A stretch of DNA of 64,000 bases. Source: Carettochelys insculpta. Lineage: Eukaryota; Chordata; Testudines; Carettochelyidae. The stretch spans positions 29,418,598 to 29,482,597 of the forward strand of contig NC_134138.1 in NCBI RefSeq assembly GCF_033958435.1, given 5' to 3'. Shown in pieces: positions 36,882 to 49,104 of the stretch (the stretch's first letter is position 1; each line of letters opens with the position of its first letter). Position numbers and translations under genes: made by a program. The notes beneath the pieces were generated by a model, which ran no database searches, was not told the DNA's origin, and worked only from the letters and a program-made list of their open reading frames with translations.

Positions 36882-39800
36882 AGGATTCTCCTGAGACAGT
36901 GTTCATGAGATTGTTCAAGTGCCTTCAAATGACATTTGTATGTTGTCCAGGTTTCACATGCATACAGTAGTGTTGGAACAACCACTGCATGGTATACAAG
37001 AAGCTTTGTCTTCTGATAGATTCCCGGTTCTCAAAGACCCTTTGTCTCATCTGGGGGAAAGCAGAGCTTGCACAGCTCAGACAATGCTGGATTTCCGCAC
37101 CAATGTCTGCTTCAGCAGAAAGATGACTTCCCAGGTATGGGAAGTGTTCCACATTTTCCAGCAGTTCTCCATTGACTTCAATAGAATGTGCATGAGATTG
37201 TCCCATCAGTGAAGGTTGGTGGAAGCACCTTGGTCTTTGTGATGTTCAGAGTGAAACTGAGATTCTCATATGCTTCAGCAAAGGCATTTAAGATGTTCTG
37301 AAGGGCTGTGAGAGAAAGAGCAGCAATCACATTGTCATCCACATACTGGAGCTCCATGATCAAGGTCGTGGCGGTCTTGCTTTTAGCCTTCAGTTTCCTG
37401 AGATTGAAAAGCTTCCCACTCATTCTATAGACGATTTTTACACCATCTGGAAGCTTGCCATCAATGAGGTGAAGGGTCATGGTGATAAAGATACAAAACA
37501 GTGATCAGGCAATGGTGCAGCCTTGCCTGACTCCCATTTTGACCACAAAGGGGTCACTTTGGGATCTGTTGTTGCACAATACAGTGGCAGTCATGTTGTC
37601 GTGAAGCAGCCTTATTATACTAATGAATTTTGGGGGTCAGCTGATCTCTGAGAGGATGGTCCACAGGACACTACAATTAACTGAATCGAATGCTTTGGTC
37701 AGGTCAACGAACCTCATGTATAAGGCTTGGTTTTGTTCATGACATTTTTCTTGCAGTTGCTGGGTGTTGAAGATCGAGTCCGCTGTTCCTCAAAGTAGTC
37801 AGAAGCCACACTGGGATTGTAGGAGAATTTCTTCTGAGAGTGGCAAGAGTCAGTTTGCAAGGACTTGAGTTAAGATTGTCCCTGCCATTGCAAGGAGAGA
37901 GATGTCACAATAGTTTCCACAGTCCGACTTGTCACCCTTGAAAAGACTAATAATCAGTGTGTCTCTGAAATTTTGTGGCATCTGGAAGTGGAGCTGTTTG
38001 TGGAGCTCTGGCCCACCTTCTTTGAAGACTTCAGCGGGAATTCCATCTAGTCCAGTTGCCTTGTTGCAGTTCATTGCTTTGATGGCAGCTTGGATCTGAC
38101 TCAGGGTATGAAGATCATCTGTAGGCAGTTGCTGAGGGAGTTGGTCAAGGGATTCTAGGACCGTGGTGGAAGAGCAGTTCAAGAGCTCATTATAGTGCTC
38201 CCTCCAGCGAGAAGCAGTGGTTTCATTGTCTTTCAAGAGCTGGGTACCATCCTTTGATCTCAGGGGATTAATTCCACGGTTTCTTGGTCCATAAAGAGCT
38301 TTGGTAGCATTGAAGAAACCTCTTGTATCATTGATGTCTGTGAAATGCTGGAGTTCTTGTGCCTTCTCAGTTCACCACTGGTTTTTCACAGTCCTTGTTT
38401 TACATCGGACTTCTGCCTTGGCCTTGACATGCACTTCTCTCTTCATCATGCAGTTGATGTCACTTTGTCAAGCCCTAAAGGCTTTTGTTTTTGCCTCAGT
38501 CAGGCATTCAGTTTCCACATCATTCTCATCAAACCAGTTCTGATGTTTCCTGGTCTGGTAGCCAATGGTTTCTCCACAAGCTCCAATGATGTAATTTTTC
38601 AATTGACACCAGTGTCCTACATCTTCAGGGTGTACTGTTGGCAGCTTCCTTGGGAGTGCTATCTGGAAGTCACTTAGTCTGGTGGGGTCTTTCAAGTCTT
38701 GTATAATGATCTTTCATTGAATCTGTTTCCTCTGCCTTCTCCATTTGGTGACAATCCTAATTGCCATTGTTGATTGTATGAGGTGGTAATCAGTCCAGCA
38801 GTCATCAGCACTAGGCTTTGCATGTGTGAGAAGAACAACATGCCAATCCCGAGCACGGATGATGACATAGTCTATTAGTTGCCAGTGCTTTGATCAAGGA
38901 TGTTGCCATGAGGTCTTACCTTTTTTTTCTGGCGGAACTGGGTGTTCGTGATGATTAGCTCATGTTCTGCACATTTCATATGGAGGAGCACTCTTTTGGA
39001 GTTGCTGTTGCCAACTTCATCTTTCTCAATGGCAGTCTGCCAGAGATTCACGTCTCTTCTGATCATGGCAATGAAATCCCCCACAAGACAATAATCTTGT
39101 CTTCTTTGGGTATGTCTTTCAGGACTGTATTCAGTTGGGTGTAGAACTTCTCCTTCACATCATCTTTGGCATCTGGGGTTGGTGCATAAGCACTGATCAT
39201 GGTTGCCTGTTGGTCTTTGGCAAGCTTCAAGCGGAGAGCCATGAGACGCTCATTGATGCCAACAGGGACTTGAGATAGGATCTTTGTCAGTTCGTTTTCA
39301 TGAATTCATTTTTCTTCCTTTGGGGTCCTTTCAAGAAAAATGTGTACTCTCCACCATCTTTTCTTAGCTGTCCTTCTTCTGGTCCGTGTATTTCCGCCTG
39401 CACAGCTATACCAATGTTGAATCATCACAGCTCATGGGCGATAATTCATGTGCATCTTTTGGGTTGCTCACTGTCTGGGTTGTCAATTAGTGTCTGAATC
39501 TTCTGCTTTCCAAAGTTTACTGTTAGGCTTTGATTTTGACTGCATGGAAGTGAACCCACTGGATGTGGTTATCCAGTCAGGGGGCTCGAGGTGGATGGTA
39601 TTTAGGGAACCTTTTCTAGCCCCCTCCCCATGTGGGGTGAGCATAGGGGATCCTAAGTAGGGCTGCTCGGTCATGGATGCAGCAGCCAGACCATTTTACC
39701 TCCTCAGTCCTCGAAACGGAGCAACTGATACATACATCCACCTCCTACGTGCTGGTTCATGACTAAAATCTTCCAGATTTCACAATCCTGCTCTCGTCAC

Positions 39801-40197
39801 CATTCACCAGTTGCAGTAAGCTTACGTTTAGGTGAGTAATATGCAGAAGACGACAACTTTGTGTGACTTCTTTTAACATGGGGGGACCATTGCACTGCAG
39901 CCACCACACAGTTCTTGATGGATAGAAAGCTCAGGTCCAATGGCATGGGATCCACAACCACTGGGAGTCTCCTGTCCGCTGCAGCCTTCATCGGCCTTCA
40001 CAGTCCTTGTAGCATTACCTTTGCTATCTTCCGTATGTTCTGCCATTGAGGACTTTTAGGATCGTTCTTTGTCTGGACGCTCCCCCTTGATCTTGCCCCC
40101 ATGGGTGACCCTGCTGGGAATATGAGACTCCCTATGGCTTCGCTGTCGGGTTCATTGGAACACACGAGCCCACTCACCATGACAAGGTGACGAGCAA

Positions 40198-43045
40198 CTG
40201 AGTATTGCTTAATATTATTTAATATTTATATCTAATGTAGTTTATTTTAAGAAGTTTTTGTTTCACCTGCATTCCATACAGAAAGTTCATATTTAAATTT
40301 TGTTTCACAGATAGCAATTGCACTGTGTATGGCCTTCCTCCATGCTTCTGTTGTAGTAGCTTACTTGCAAACCCATGTCATTCTCTGTCATTCAGTGCAC
40401 ACTGTCCAGGCTGTGCTGGAGAGCTAATGCAGCAGTACTATGTGGTCGTGTAATTGAAGGCTGTATCTTGAATTTCAGTGGGGCTATTATTGTGAATGTG
40501 GCTGCCTGAATGGGTCCATTATCAGCCGAAATGTTATCCTCTCCTCCACTGGGGTAGAAGGGCTTCCTCACCTGACTGAGCTTTTCTGCAAGAAACCCAG
40601 CAAGGTCATGCAACCAAGCTGGCAAAATGTCTGCGGGTGTCTCTTGGGCAGAGCTGCTCAGAGCAGGAAACATCATTATTATATTGTTTCTTTCCTAATC
40701 CTGATTCATAAGAGCCAAAAAAAACCCACGTGTCTTATATAACTACACAGTGACAATGTGAAGCTAATTTTGGATTTTCTGCTCATAGTTGGCACAGAGA
40801 GATCATGTCCCCTTAGCATTGGCTTATCAGACCTATATGGAATGCAGTGATTTTGAACAAAATGTTTTTAGACAGGGATCTGCTAATGGTGCTTACATTT
40901 AGGTTCTGTGTCATATTTGCACTCTGCATAAATTTAAGGTGACATCGTACCCATTTATAAGTTGCTCAGAGAGTTTCAAATTAGACTAAGTGCTACTTGA
41001 AGTTAACCAGCCGATCACAGAAATTTATGCTAATTTTGTAAGTAGATTTCCCATGTTAACAAAGTACGTTAGATTAAGGCCATATGCCTCATTATAAGGG
41101 ATTGCAGCTCTTGAGCTTTGCTGGCATTACATCATCAGTGAATGCTTCATGTGCGCTAGTGTTCACCTTGTAAAAAGGCTACGTGTGCATCATTAACTAG
41201 GCTAAATTACTCACAGCTATTGATAAATATTATCATATCTGCTAAGATGTCCCAGTAATTCATCTGCATTAGGTTAATTTAAGTGACCCTAAAGTCATCT
41301 CTTATCTTTTTGGGGATGTAGGAAGACTGCTGCCTGACGATGGGTTTATCTTCCCAAAATGGCTTCTGAGAAACCATTTTCCTTTTACACTAGACAAAAA
41401 TCCCTATTGTAAGAGCTTCGTGACATTGCTCACTGTCAGCCCTTGGATAAAGGTTTTTCTTAGGATGCCAAAATGTCTGAGAAGCTCCTTTTCTACTTTC
41501 CTTTACTCTTTTCCACCTTTCTTGCTCGTGGGGAAAGCCTCCTAGGGCCTGGATACTCTGAACAATTACCAGCATCCTTTTTAAGTAAACCCCATTCTGC
41601 TTCCTTTGCTTTCCCCTTCTCTTCCTCTGAATCTGGAGCATTGATTAGGGATTTCAATTAATTCAGCACCTCATTTCCTTCCAACTCCCCAATTTACGTA
41701 CCTCAACCTGTTATGGCAAGTTCCACAGTCTTTGTCCCCTGAGGAAGATGTATTGGGTACTAACCTCACTGTTGATCCTTTTCTTAATTTTACACATGAA
41801 GTATTTCCTATGTGCAACACCTCGACGTGGGCAGCATGCTTGGAGCTGCTCACCCTAAGGTATCACAACCATGGAAGATTCAAAATGTAACAGTAGCAGG
41901 CCAGGTCTGGCCATCAGAAGGTTGCAGGACTATGGTGAAAGTGAACTGATTTCGCCCACGTCATTGTATCCCCATTGCTTGCGTTCTCTCTTTACCTGGA
42001 ATGGGATTCTCAATAGAGGAGCTAGATGGGGAAGAATGTCTGGATAAGAAAGAGGAGATGGCTTATGTGGCAGTTCATTCAAATAATTTTCTTCTTTCTT
42101 TCCTTATTACTTTCATTCCTTCCTTTTCTTCTTCCCTTTTATCCTTCTTTCCTTCCTAGTTCATTTGTTCCTTGACAACCCAGATCAACTTATACTGTCA
42201 GAGATGGGGGCATTACACTGTCATCCATGTCCAGAAGGCAAGTCACTGAAGATAGGTATTACATATCCCTGATGGGACATTGAAAGGTCCCCAATAGTAC
42301 TTCTCCAAAAGGCCAGTCTATTATTTTCTTGCCCAGTAGGTGTTTAGGCAGCAGATTTTGGCACTTGGGGGATCCTGGATTCCTTTCACCTGAAATACTT
42401 GTTTTTCTTCCTCTTAGGATAAAGCAGCTGTTGTGATTGTCATATAAGGGTAGGGTGTTTACGAGCCTTCCCGAACTGTGGCCTGTGGAAAGGAAACACA
42501 TAACACTGGTGGAATCTTGTTTTCATGTCTGTGTTTCATTGTCGCTGGCATTGCATTATTTTAATCACACAGCAATCCTTTTTCCTCAGTTACTGTCTCC
42601 CTCTTTTGTTATCTTTATCCTGTCCTGACCTTGTTCTTTCCCATCACCCTAAACAAATAATTTCTACTTCCGTCAGGAAGGGCCTTGTTTGTACGCAAAT
42701 GTTTCCTGCATATGTTGCAGGCATGGCATGTCTCCAAAACAAAAAACCTTGCCATTTCAGAGAAACTGACACAATGCTAGTTCCCTGGAGCTTCCCTTTG
42801 CCCTGTGACTCTTTGTTATCAGCAACTCTGAGAGCCATGATACAATGGATCCTGAAGAATGGAACAGCTACATCTTTTGAAGCAGGTATTCAAGTCAAAG
42901 CAGCTTTCTCCCATGCCACAGGATCAGAAGTGTATTCCATAGTGGTTTATATTTTGAGGCAGTGGCTCAGGTTATTAGTGCTTGCCTATAGAGTTCATTA
43001 GTCCATACCACAAAGGATGTAAAATCTACTGCGCGCTAATACATT
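40198..43045. other. Long intronic stretch without recognised elements
   Basis: Nearly 3 kb with no transposon terminus or coding resemblance. It contains a pyrimidine-rich tract at about 42085-42165 (TTCTTTCTTTCC units). The 158-codon frame at 42525-43001 has no recognisable protein features. Confidence 0.5.
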
Positions 43046-43047
43046 GG

Positions 43048-43262
43048 GCATCAGTTGGCCTATCCAGACGCAGATGGTGCACGCTGTTTCATAGTGCATG
43101 TTAACGTAAGACTGTTCTGAAGGAGTGCATGAACATGCCGTGGGGACCTTTCAGTGCATGCCAGCAGGGTCCACATGGGCCCAGTTCCCATGTGACACAC
43201 TAGTACTCACTGGAATTTACACCCTTCTTGTGCGGACAGACATGCTATGTAGACAAGTCTTA
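43048..43262. mobile_element. Degenerate MITE relic
   Basis: The left portion begins near TTGGCCTATCCAGACGCAG and the right portion ends in ATGCTATGTAGACAAGTC. Both look like decayed GTCTACAT-type termini. The interior has repeated GTGCATG motifs. Confidence 0.4.
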
Positions 43263-43332
43263 AGCCTACCTGTATTTTAGCAGCAGGGCTACTTCTTCAT
43301 ACAAGTTCTTTTCACCTTTCTTGAATCTCTAT

Positions 43333-43569
43333 GGCCGTGTCTACATGGGAGCTCATGGGAATAAGGGGACTTCGAAGTAGGCGGGGCCCTTTCGAAAAGG
43401 AGCCCCGTCTGGACGCACCGCGCGGCGGCAAGGTGCGTCAATTTCGAAGCGCCACTGCCGCCCGCATGCTAATGAAGCGCTGAATATGCATTTCAGCGCT
43501 TCATTAGTAAACTTCGAAATGGCCATTTGCATGGCCATTTCGAAGTTTGGGGCACGTGTAGACGTAGCC
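43333..43569. mobile_element. Young MITE, single-arm form of the 57091-57526 palindrome
   Basis: 237 bp, starting GGCCGTGTCTACATGGGAGC and ending GGCACGTGTAGACGTAGCC, with TAT on both sides (43330-43332 and 43570-43572). From 'ctcatgggaataaggggact' to 'gccatttcgaagtttggggc' it runs parallel to the right half of 57091-57526. CpG and TTCGAA sites are well preserved, so it is recent. Confidence 0.85.
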
Positions 43570-43572
43570 TAT

Positions 43573-44414
43573 ATGTCTTTTCCACTACATATCCCTATCC
43601 ATTGTCCTTTTCCTGTGCCCCAGCAGGCCTAACCACTCATCTTGTATGGCCTTCTCCTTCAAGTCTGTGATGTCAACTCTAACCACATGTCAGAGTACAA
43701 AACTGCATCCCACATTCTGCCATCTCTGTTATCTGGCTGAGACTGTATGAAGCCTTCTTAAATGAGCTAGGGCAGGGAAACAGAAGCAGTGATCACTCTT
43801 CCAAAGCTTCTGAAACTTATGGGCTGATTTTACTACGAATCATGTTTTCCTAAATCACTCCACTGCCTGTATGTGCTCACACATAGGCGTACTGTAGACA
43901 TGACATACACCAGTGAGGATAAACTGGAAGGTTTTCCAGCTGAACCACTCAACTATAGATGACTTAGAGCATCTGCTTTTTAGATTTTTCACTTGACCTG
44001 GGAGAAGTGTGTAATGCAATGCAACAGATTTATCCAATGTCTAATAAATTGTTGAATTGATTTATTGTGTTTCCTGTGATTATGCTATCCAATCTGTTGA
44101 TATTGAAAATATGTGTAGAGTCAGACTTATAAAGCTGTAGAATTCTGCAATGGTGAAATAGCACTGTAAAACCGTATCTGTACAACTAACATTATTCATA
44201 TTATGTATTCACGTTTATTATAGGTTTCCATCGGTGGTGGAAGTCTTAAATGTGGTAGAAATTTAGTTGTGTGCATGTACAAAACAGATCTTTCTCATCT
44301 TTTTATTCTGTTTTCCAAATGGCCCAGGAGAATACTATTACTTGTGGACTAGTCACTTGGGAAGTTTGGGTCTTCTGAATTGTTCTTGCTCAAAATTCTC
44401 TTGAACTTGTGATA
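43573..44414. other. Intronic spacer, nothing recognised
   Basis: No repeat terminus or coding segment identified. Confidence 0.5.
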
Positions 44415-44600
44415 TACAGTGTTTTTGCTGGTATGTTGGTCCCAGGAAATCAGAGTCACAAGGTGGGAAGGTATTTTTTTATTGGACCAATTTCTGTTGG
44501 TGAAAAAGACATGTTTTGTAGCCTCCACAGAACTCTTCTTCAAGTCTGGGGAACTTGTTCAGAGTGTCAGTGCTAAATACATCTTGTTTAAAATTCATAT
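44415..44600 (-). mobile_element. Second PLE tail family, antisense
   Basis: On the minus strand, the tail reads a degenerate CTTGAAGAAGAGTTCTGTGG, then ACCAACAGAAATTGGTCCAA, and ends GGGACCAACATACCAGC. In better copies of this family I would expect CTGAAGA...GAAA, another hammerhead core. Here the GAAA is CAAA and the first part is mutated. Boundaries are approximate. Confidence 0.6.
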
Positions 44601-46390
44601 ATTTAGCTGGGGGCACTCTTGAGGAAGTTTTAAACTTTTCATGGCAAAAATATATTTTTCATCTACATATAACTTTGAAGGAGAGGAAATAGTTTGCTCA
44701 AACCTTCCAAAAAGATTCAATTTTTTACTGAGACCAAGCATGTGAGAGGTTCAGCCCTCCTTTCCTTTATGATTGATCAGGAAGTATGCTGTATTGGCTA
44801 TAGCTATTTGTGGTCAGCAGGCACATCTATGGAAATGTGGGGCCCAGTCCATCATGTTCTATGGATCCCCACTTCCTCCCATTTCATTTTATTTACACGG
44901 CTGTTACAGCCACTTGGGGGGCCCTGAGCTCAGGGTCCCTGGCATTGTTGTCCTGCCTTTTCCCCTTTCTAGTCATCCCTGCTGATCAGTGTCAGGGTAA
45001 TAACATACTAGTTATCTGACTAAAGAGAACTTCATAGTTCGTGTGCATTTTGGTAGCATATGCAGAAAATTTTTCACAAGGAATTTTAATGATTCATGCC
45101 TATATTGTAGAATAAGGCTAGGGATATGGTATGTCATGTTCTAATTTGGGTTGCTAAAATCAGAGCTGGAGCCAATTTGGGTTGGGCTGGCTCTGCTAAA
45201 TTTTAATAATGGCAGGAAAACTAATAAAATCCATAATTCTCTGTCAGGCAATTATCCTTATCCTTAGGAAATAGAGAGAGACCTTTTCATTTTCTCTCTG
45301 AAACCTCTGAGATTCTGCTTCAAATCCTTATCACAGCAATAGTGACCAACAGTCATTATTACTGGCCTGTGTGGAATGAGGTGAAAGTCGAACTCCAGTT
45401 TCAAACAAGTGTTCACATAATTAAAAAAAATCCCTAATCATTAAGTGACATCCTTGCTGGCAGCTTCAGGGGAGCACAAAATGTGAAAGCCTAAGCCTTC
45501 AGATTTTTGTGAATCTGAAGCCAGGAACATTTGACATGATTTTTTTCCCCCACCCCCAGAGGGGCTGGGCAGTCCTAATGCTCCATGGCGTGATTAAGAG
45601 TTAGGAGAACTCAGCATTTCTGAAAATTGTGTCATTTTAGCCAGGTGCTTCATTTTAGATTTAGGGGCTTAAATGTAGACACAGAGTTTCAATGTTTTGG
45701 GCTTGGTGGCAGACCGAATGAATTACGCTTTCTGCCTTAGAAATGATCCCTGCAGATTAAAACTGTGGCAAAGTTCACAGGTTGACTTTGAGCGACTTCT
45801 TGTGCCACTTCCTGTGATTAGTGTGTGCTGTCAGCAGAGAAATTCCATTTCCATCATTGCTCATCTGGGATCTTTAACAAGTACAATGTTCACTTAATTT
45901 ACTTAATACACTTTAAAAATCTTTTTGAATATGATTTCTTTAAATCGTCCGTGAATGCTGTTACTGGGTATAAAGGTTTTTGTTCCTATTGTAAAGCCTA
46001 TGCAACAAAGCTTTACAATTGTTTGACAGGTACAGAAATGCCCTGGTTTTTGTTTTGTTGTGGGTTTGGAGGGGGAGGGGTTGGTTGACCTTTGAAAAAC
46101 TAATGTACAAATTTCACTAAAAAGAAACGCTTTTATTTAAAAGCATCTTTCTTTTTTCATTGATATTCTGTAAAAGTCTTTCCATAATGTGTAGTTTTAA
46201 AAATTAATGTTACTCTCTTCAGATACAACTTTATTCCTAATGGAGCTTAGTTTTTAATGCATCATACAACAGAGCAGTCTTCATTTGCTCACTGATATAC
46301 TGGAAGTTGTCAGTGTTATGAAATGATTTAAGGGCATTTTACACAAAGAAGAGTTGTGGTGGGGTTGTAATTCCTTAATCTGAAATAATC
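44601..46390. other. Intronic sequence, nothing recognised
   Basis: About 1.8 kb with no recognised element. A short pyrimidine and G-rich run lies near 46060-46080. Confidence 0.5.
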
Positions 46391-46399
46391 ATGAGGCAG

Positions 46400-47020
46400 C
46401 CTAGTATTTTATTTGGCATCATCATAATCATCAACAACCGTGGGCTCAGCACCCATTGGTGTCTGATGCCTCCCTCACTATTCCCTTCCATCTTTCCCTG
46501 TCCAGTGCAGAGTGGCTTAGTTTCTGTAGACTATATCATCTGCCCATTCTCTGTGGGGTCTGCTTCTCCTATTTGAACCGTCCATTATGCCAAATACCAG
46601 GGTCTTGATTTTTCGTTTGTCCTTCATTCCGCAAATATGCCCGAATAGCTGTAACTCCTGTTGTATAACCTGCTGCAGTAGATTCTCTTTCAACTGTATC
46701 TTCCTGTGTAATTCCTCATTGGTGACCTTCTGCATCCATCCTGTTCTCAGGGTCTTGCTGTAAGAACTCCTCTTGAATGCCACTATTCTTCTCTTTGAAT
46801 CTTTTGTAATCACCCATGTCTCACATACAACATGCTGCTGAATACACACATTTTCAAGATGGTTGAGTTCGTTCCTAAGCTAATCGTTTTGCTTTTCCAG
46901 ATCTTATCCGTTGCCTTCAAACTTGTTCTTGCTTTCACTATTCTAGTTGCTATTTCCTTCTTACAGTCTAGATCATGTTATATTGCTCCCGAGATACATA
47001 AACTTCTTTGCATTCTCTAG
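46400..47020 (-). mobile_element. RTE-like LINE 3' end, antisense
   Basis: The minus strand encodes a C-terminal ORF2 tail: QQVIQQELQLFGHICGMKD, KIKTLVFGIMDGSNRRSRPH and REWADDIVY. It continues in a second frame with LSHSALDRERWKG and EASDTNGC. The 3' end has GATGATTATGATGATG, matching the short trinucleotide tails of RTE-type LINEs. 5'-truncated and frameshifted. Confidence 0.75.
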
Positions 47021-47719
47021 TTAAATCCCATCTCCCTCAAGAACAATGAAATGGAATGCTTCCAGTCACCATTTGAATTGATCTTAATTGAATTTGTTTC
47101 ACTATAAATTAGTATATTTAAATTATATACAGGATAAGAGATTATTGTAGGTTTGAGGTTAGACAGTTTAGGATTATACAGAGACCTCCAAACAGACATT
47201 ATTACAGAATAATGTCCAAGTTTGTCTAACAAAAGTATGTCATTTAGAAGTCGTCTTCTACACTGAGAGATAAATGCTAATGCAATAAATGGTAATATAT
47301 CAGAGTTGTAATTCACACACATAAACATGTTCATCATCATGCTAATTTTGGTAATTATATGTTTGGTGCTCAGCTGTGGCTTCATGTTATATAACATTTA
47401 GGCATATGCAAAAATCAACTTTTGTATCTAAGCCTGCACAAGTATTTTATAAAAGGTGAAAAAGTATCTGTTTAGTCCCAGGGACTATCAGAAGGCATTT
47501 GTTCTCAAAAAGGATATAATGTGCATTGTGCTACCTTCCTTTACACTGCCTCAGACCTCTTCTGATGTGATCACCTCTAGAAATACTAAATACTCAACTC
47601 TATTCATTCAATTCTCAATCCTCCTTTACCAATAAAAGTGCAGATGGTTGTGTGTTAGATTCAGGGAGACTGGTTCACTGGAAACTGGATGGAGAGTTAC
47701 CTAATCATTTCATCTAGGC
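47021..47719. other. Intronic spacer, nothing recognised
   Basis: AT-rich, no identified feature. Confidence 0.5.
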
Positions 47720-48060
47720 CAGGGGTCAGCAAACATTTTACCTCGGGCCCCACATTTTGTCTGTGCAATTAACAGGGGCCCCCGCCCCGCAACACATCTA
47801 ATGTAATCTAAACCGATGGAAATTTTGGTTCCGTTTGTATGAAAAAAATTCTTTTGGCACATGTAAGAAAATAAGTCTGTGGAATGTAAAAACTTTATTA
47901 ATTGGTATATAAATGTGAATACACAGACATAAAAGGAGTAACATATGTCAACATTTGTAATGAGATGGATGAGCCTGAGACCCAGCACCTGATCATGCTG
48001 TGACCCACCCCACCACTTTAGCAAATTTCATTCCCCCCACACATACTTTGTGCACCCCTG
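47720..48060. mobile_element. hAT-like MITE, left end clear, right end weak
   Basis: Begins CAGGGGTCAGCAAACATTTT, the CAGGGGTCAGCAA-type hAT end also seen in the element at 6073-6395. A possible right end is GCACCCCTG near 48060. No 8-bp duplication confirmed. Confidence 0.5.
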
Positions 48061-48572
48061 ATCAAGGTCACCAAATTGCCCAAAGGAGCCAAATTTCTCA
48101 TTTTCTGGGAGTACCTAAACCCTGCTCTGCCCCATGCTCCACCCCCACTCCATCTCCTCCCCCAAGAGCTAATGCTCAGTACACATCTTCCACCCCTCCC
48201 CCAACCTCACCCAACCCTCACTCCACCTCTTTCTGCCCTCACTCCACTACCCCTCCTGTCCACCACTCAACAGTTGTTAATGGCAGGCAGGAGGCACTGG
48301 TGGAAGGGGGAGAATCTAATCAGTGGGACCTGCTGATGGATGCTCTTTTTTTCCCTGTGGGTGCTCCAGCCCCAGAGCACTCATGGAGTCAGTGCCAGTG
48401 AAACAGCCATCAATCAGATCATATCCATTTACAGCTGCTGAAAATCTGAGAGATTTGAAGCAGCTCCAAATACACTAGCTTTGAAATCAGCTTCTTCTTC
48501 TCCTCTTTTCATTCATTACTGAGATTGGTTACCTAGCCTACTATCAATAAGAGTATGTTGACAGCAAACATT
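48061..48572. other. Intronic spacer with pyrimidine-rich low-complexity tract
   Basis: A C/T/A-rich low-complexity tract at about 48110-48260 (CCACCCCTCCCCCAACC-like) yields Pro/Ser-rich spurious frames. No gene seen. Confidence 0.5.
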
Positions 48573-48583
48573 GTAATACTGTG

Positions 48584-48729
48584 AGAATAACAACAGGTCC
48601 TGTGGCACCTTATAGACTAATATCTGTTTGCTGTCAACTAATATCTGTTAGTCTATAAGGTGCCACAGGACTTCTTGTTCTCCAAGCTACAGACTAACAC
48701 GGCTACCTCTCTGATACTTGTCATCAGTG
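48584..48729 (+). mobile_element. PLE tail, 5'-inverted, short
   Basis: An antisense piece (CAACAGGTCCTGTGGCACC...) and a sense piece (...GGTGCCACAGGACTTCTTGT then GGCTACCTCTC) lie head to head around TTTGCTGTCAAC. GTAATACTGTG flanks the insert exactly (48573-48583 and 48730-48740). It is too short to include the hammerhead core. Confidence 0.85.
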
Positions 48730-48974
48730 GTAATACTGTGTTCATTCTGCTGTAACAGGATGAATTTTCATTAATTCTGTAGCTCATCCTCCTTCCTTTT
48801 TAGTCCCCCAGACTCTTGGGAAGCAGAATTTTGAGACACCTTTCCTGACAGGGCAAAAAGTGAAGGTCTTTGTCTCCCCTTACTTCTTTGTTTAGGGAAG
48901 ACTGAATGAGGTCTCCTGATAAGAGACATTTTTCTCTTCCCTCTAACATCCTTCAGAAATGACTGGAATTTATA

Positions 48975-49094
48975 GGCCAGCTCTACACTAAGTCGAAAAG
49001 TTAACTTAAGATCCGCAACTTCAGCTGCGACAATTGCGTAGCTGGAGTCGATGTATTGTAGATTGATTTTTCTGGCCATCCCCTCAGCAGGAGG
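48975..49094. mobile_element. MITE left-end fragment
   Basis: Starts GGCCAGCTCTACACTAAGTC, a decayed GGCCATGTCTACACTA-type terminus, followed by TCGAC-rich interior. It stops where the PLE insertion begins and no right end is visible after the PLE. Confidence 0.5.
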
Positions 49095-49104
49095 TCAATG
49101 GGGA

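Larger units (their letters stand above)
34213..40197 (-). mobile_element. Near-full-length non-LTR LINE relic, antisense, split by a PLE
   Basis: Read on the minus strand from about 40197, a 5' region (SGLVCSNEPDSEAIGSLIFP) leads into the endonuclease: GKQKIQTLIDNPDSEQPKR near 39520, then the region NSNSKRVLLHMKCAEHELIITNT (read in two parts) near 39000. The RT follows with NKATGLDGIPAEVFKEGG, FRDTLIISLFKGDKSDCGNY, the catalytic box as QYVDDN (about 37350), LNITKTKVL, ENVEHFPYLGSHLS and RHLKALEQSHEHCLRRIL (to 36893). The frame resumes across a PLE insertion at 34743 with LNISWEDSHMNTS and EELNMTNVEAIIHQ. It ends in a zinc-finger-like tail, SCPFSDKIYKSRIALISH, where the second cysteine of CPxC has become Ser. 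Many stops and frameshifts. Clade unresolved by eye. Confidence 0.88.

Noticed and set aside
42525..43001. 158-codon open frame on the plus strand
   Set aside because: No domain, signal or family resemblance, base composition like its surroundings, and no splice context. Length alone is not unexpected in 64 kb.
47997..48401. Pro/Ser-rich frame of 133 codons
   Set aside because: Produced by a pyrimidine-rich low-complexity tract.
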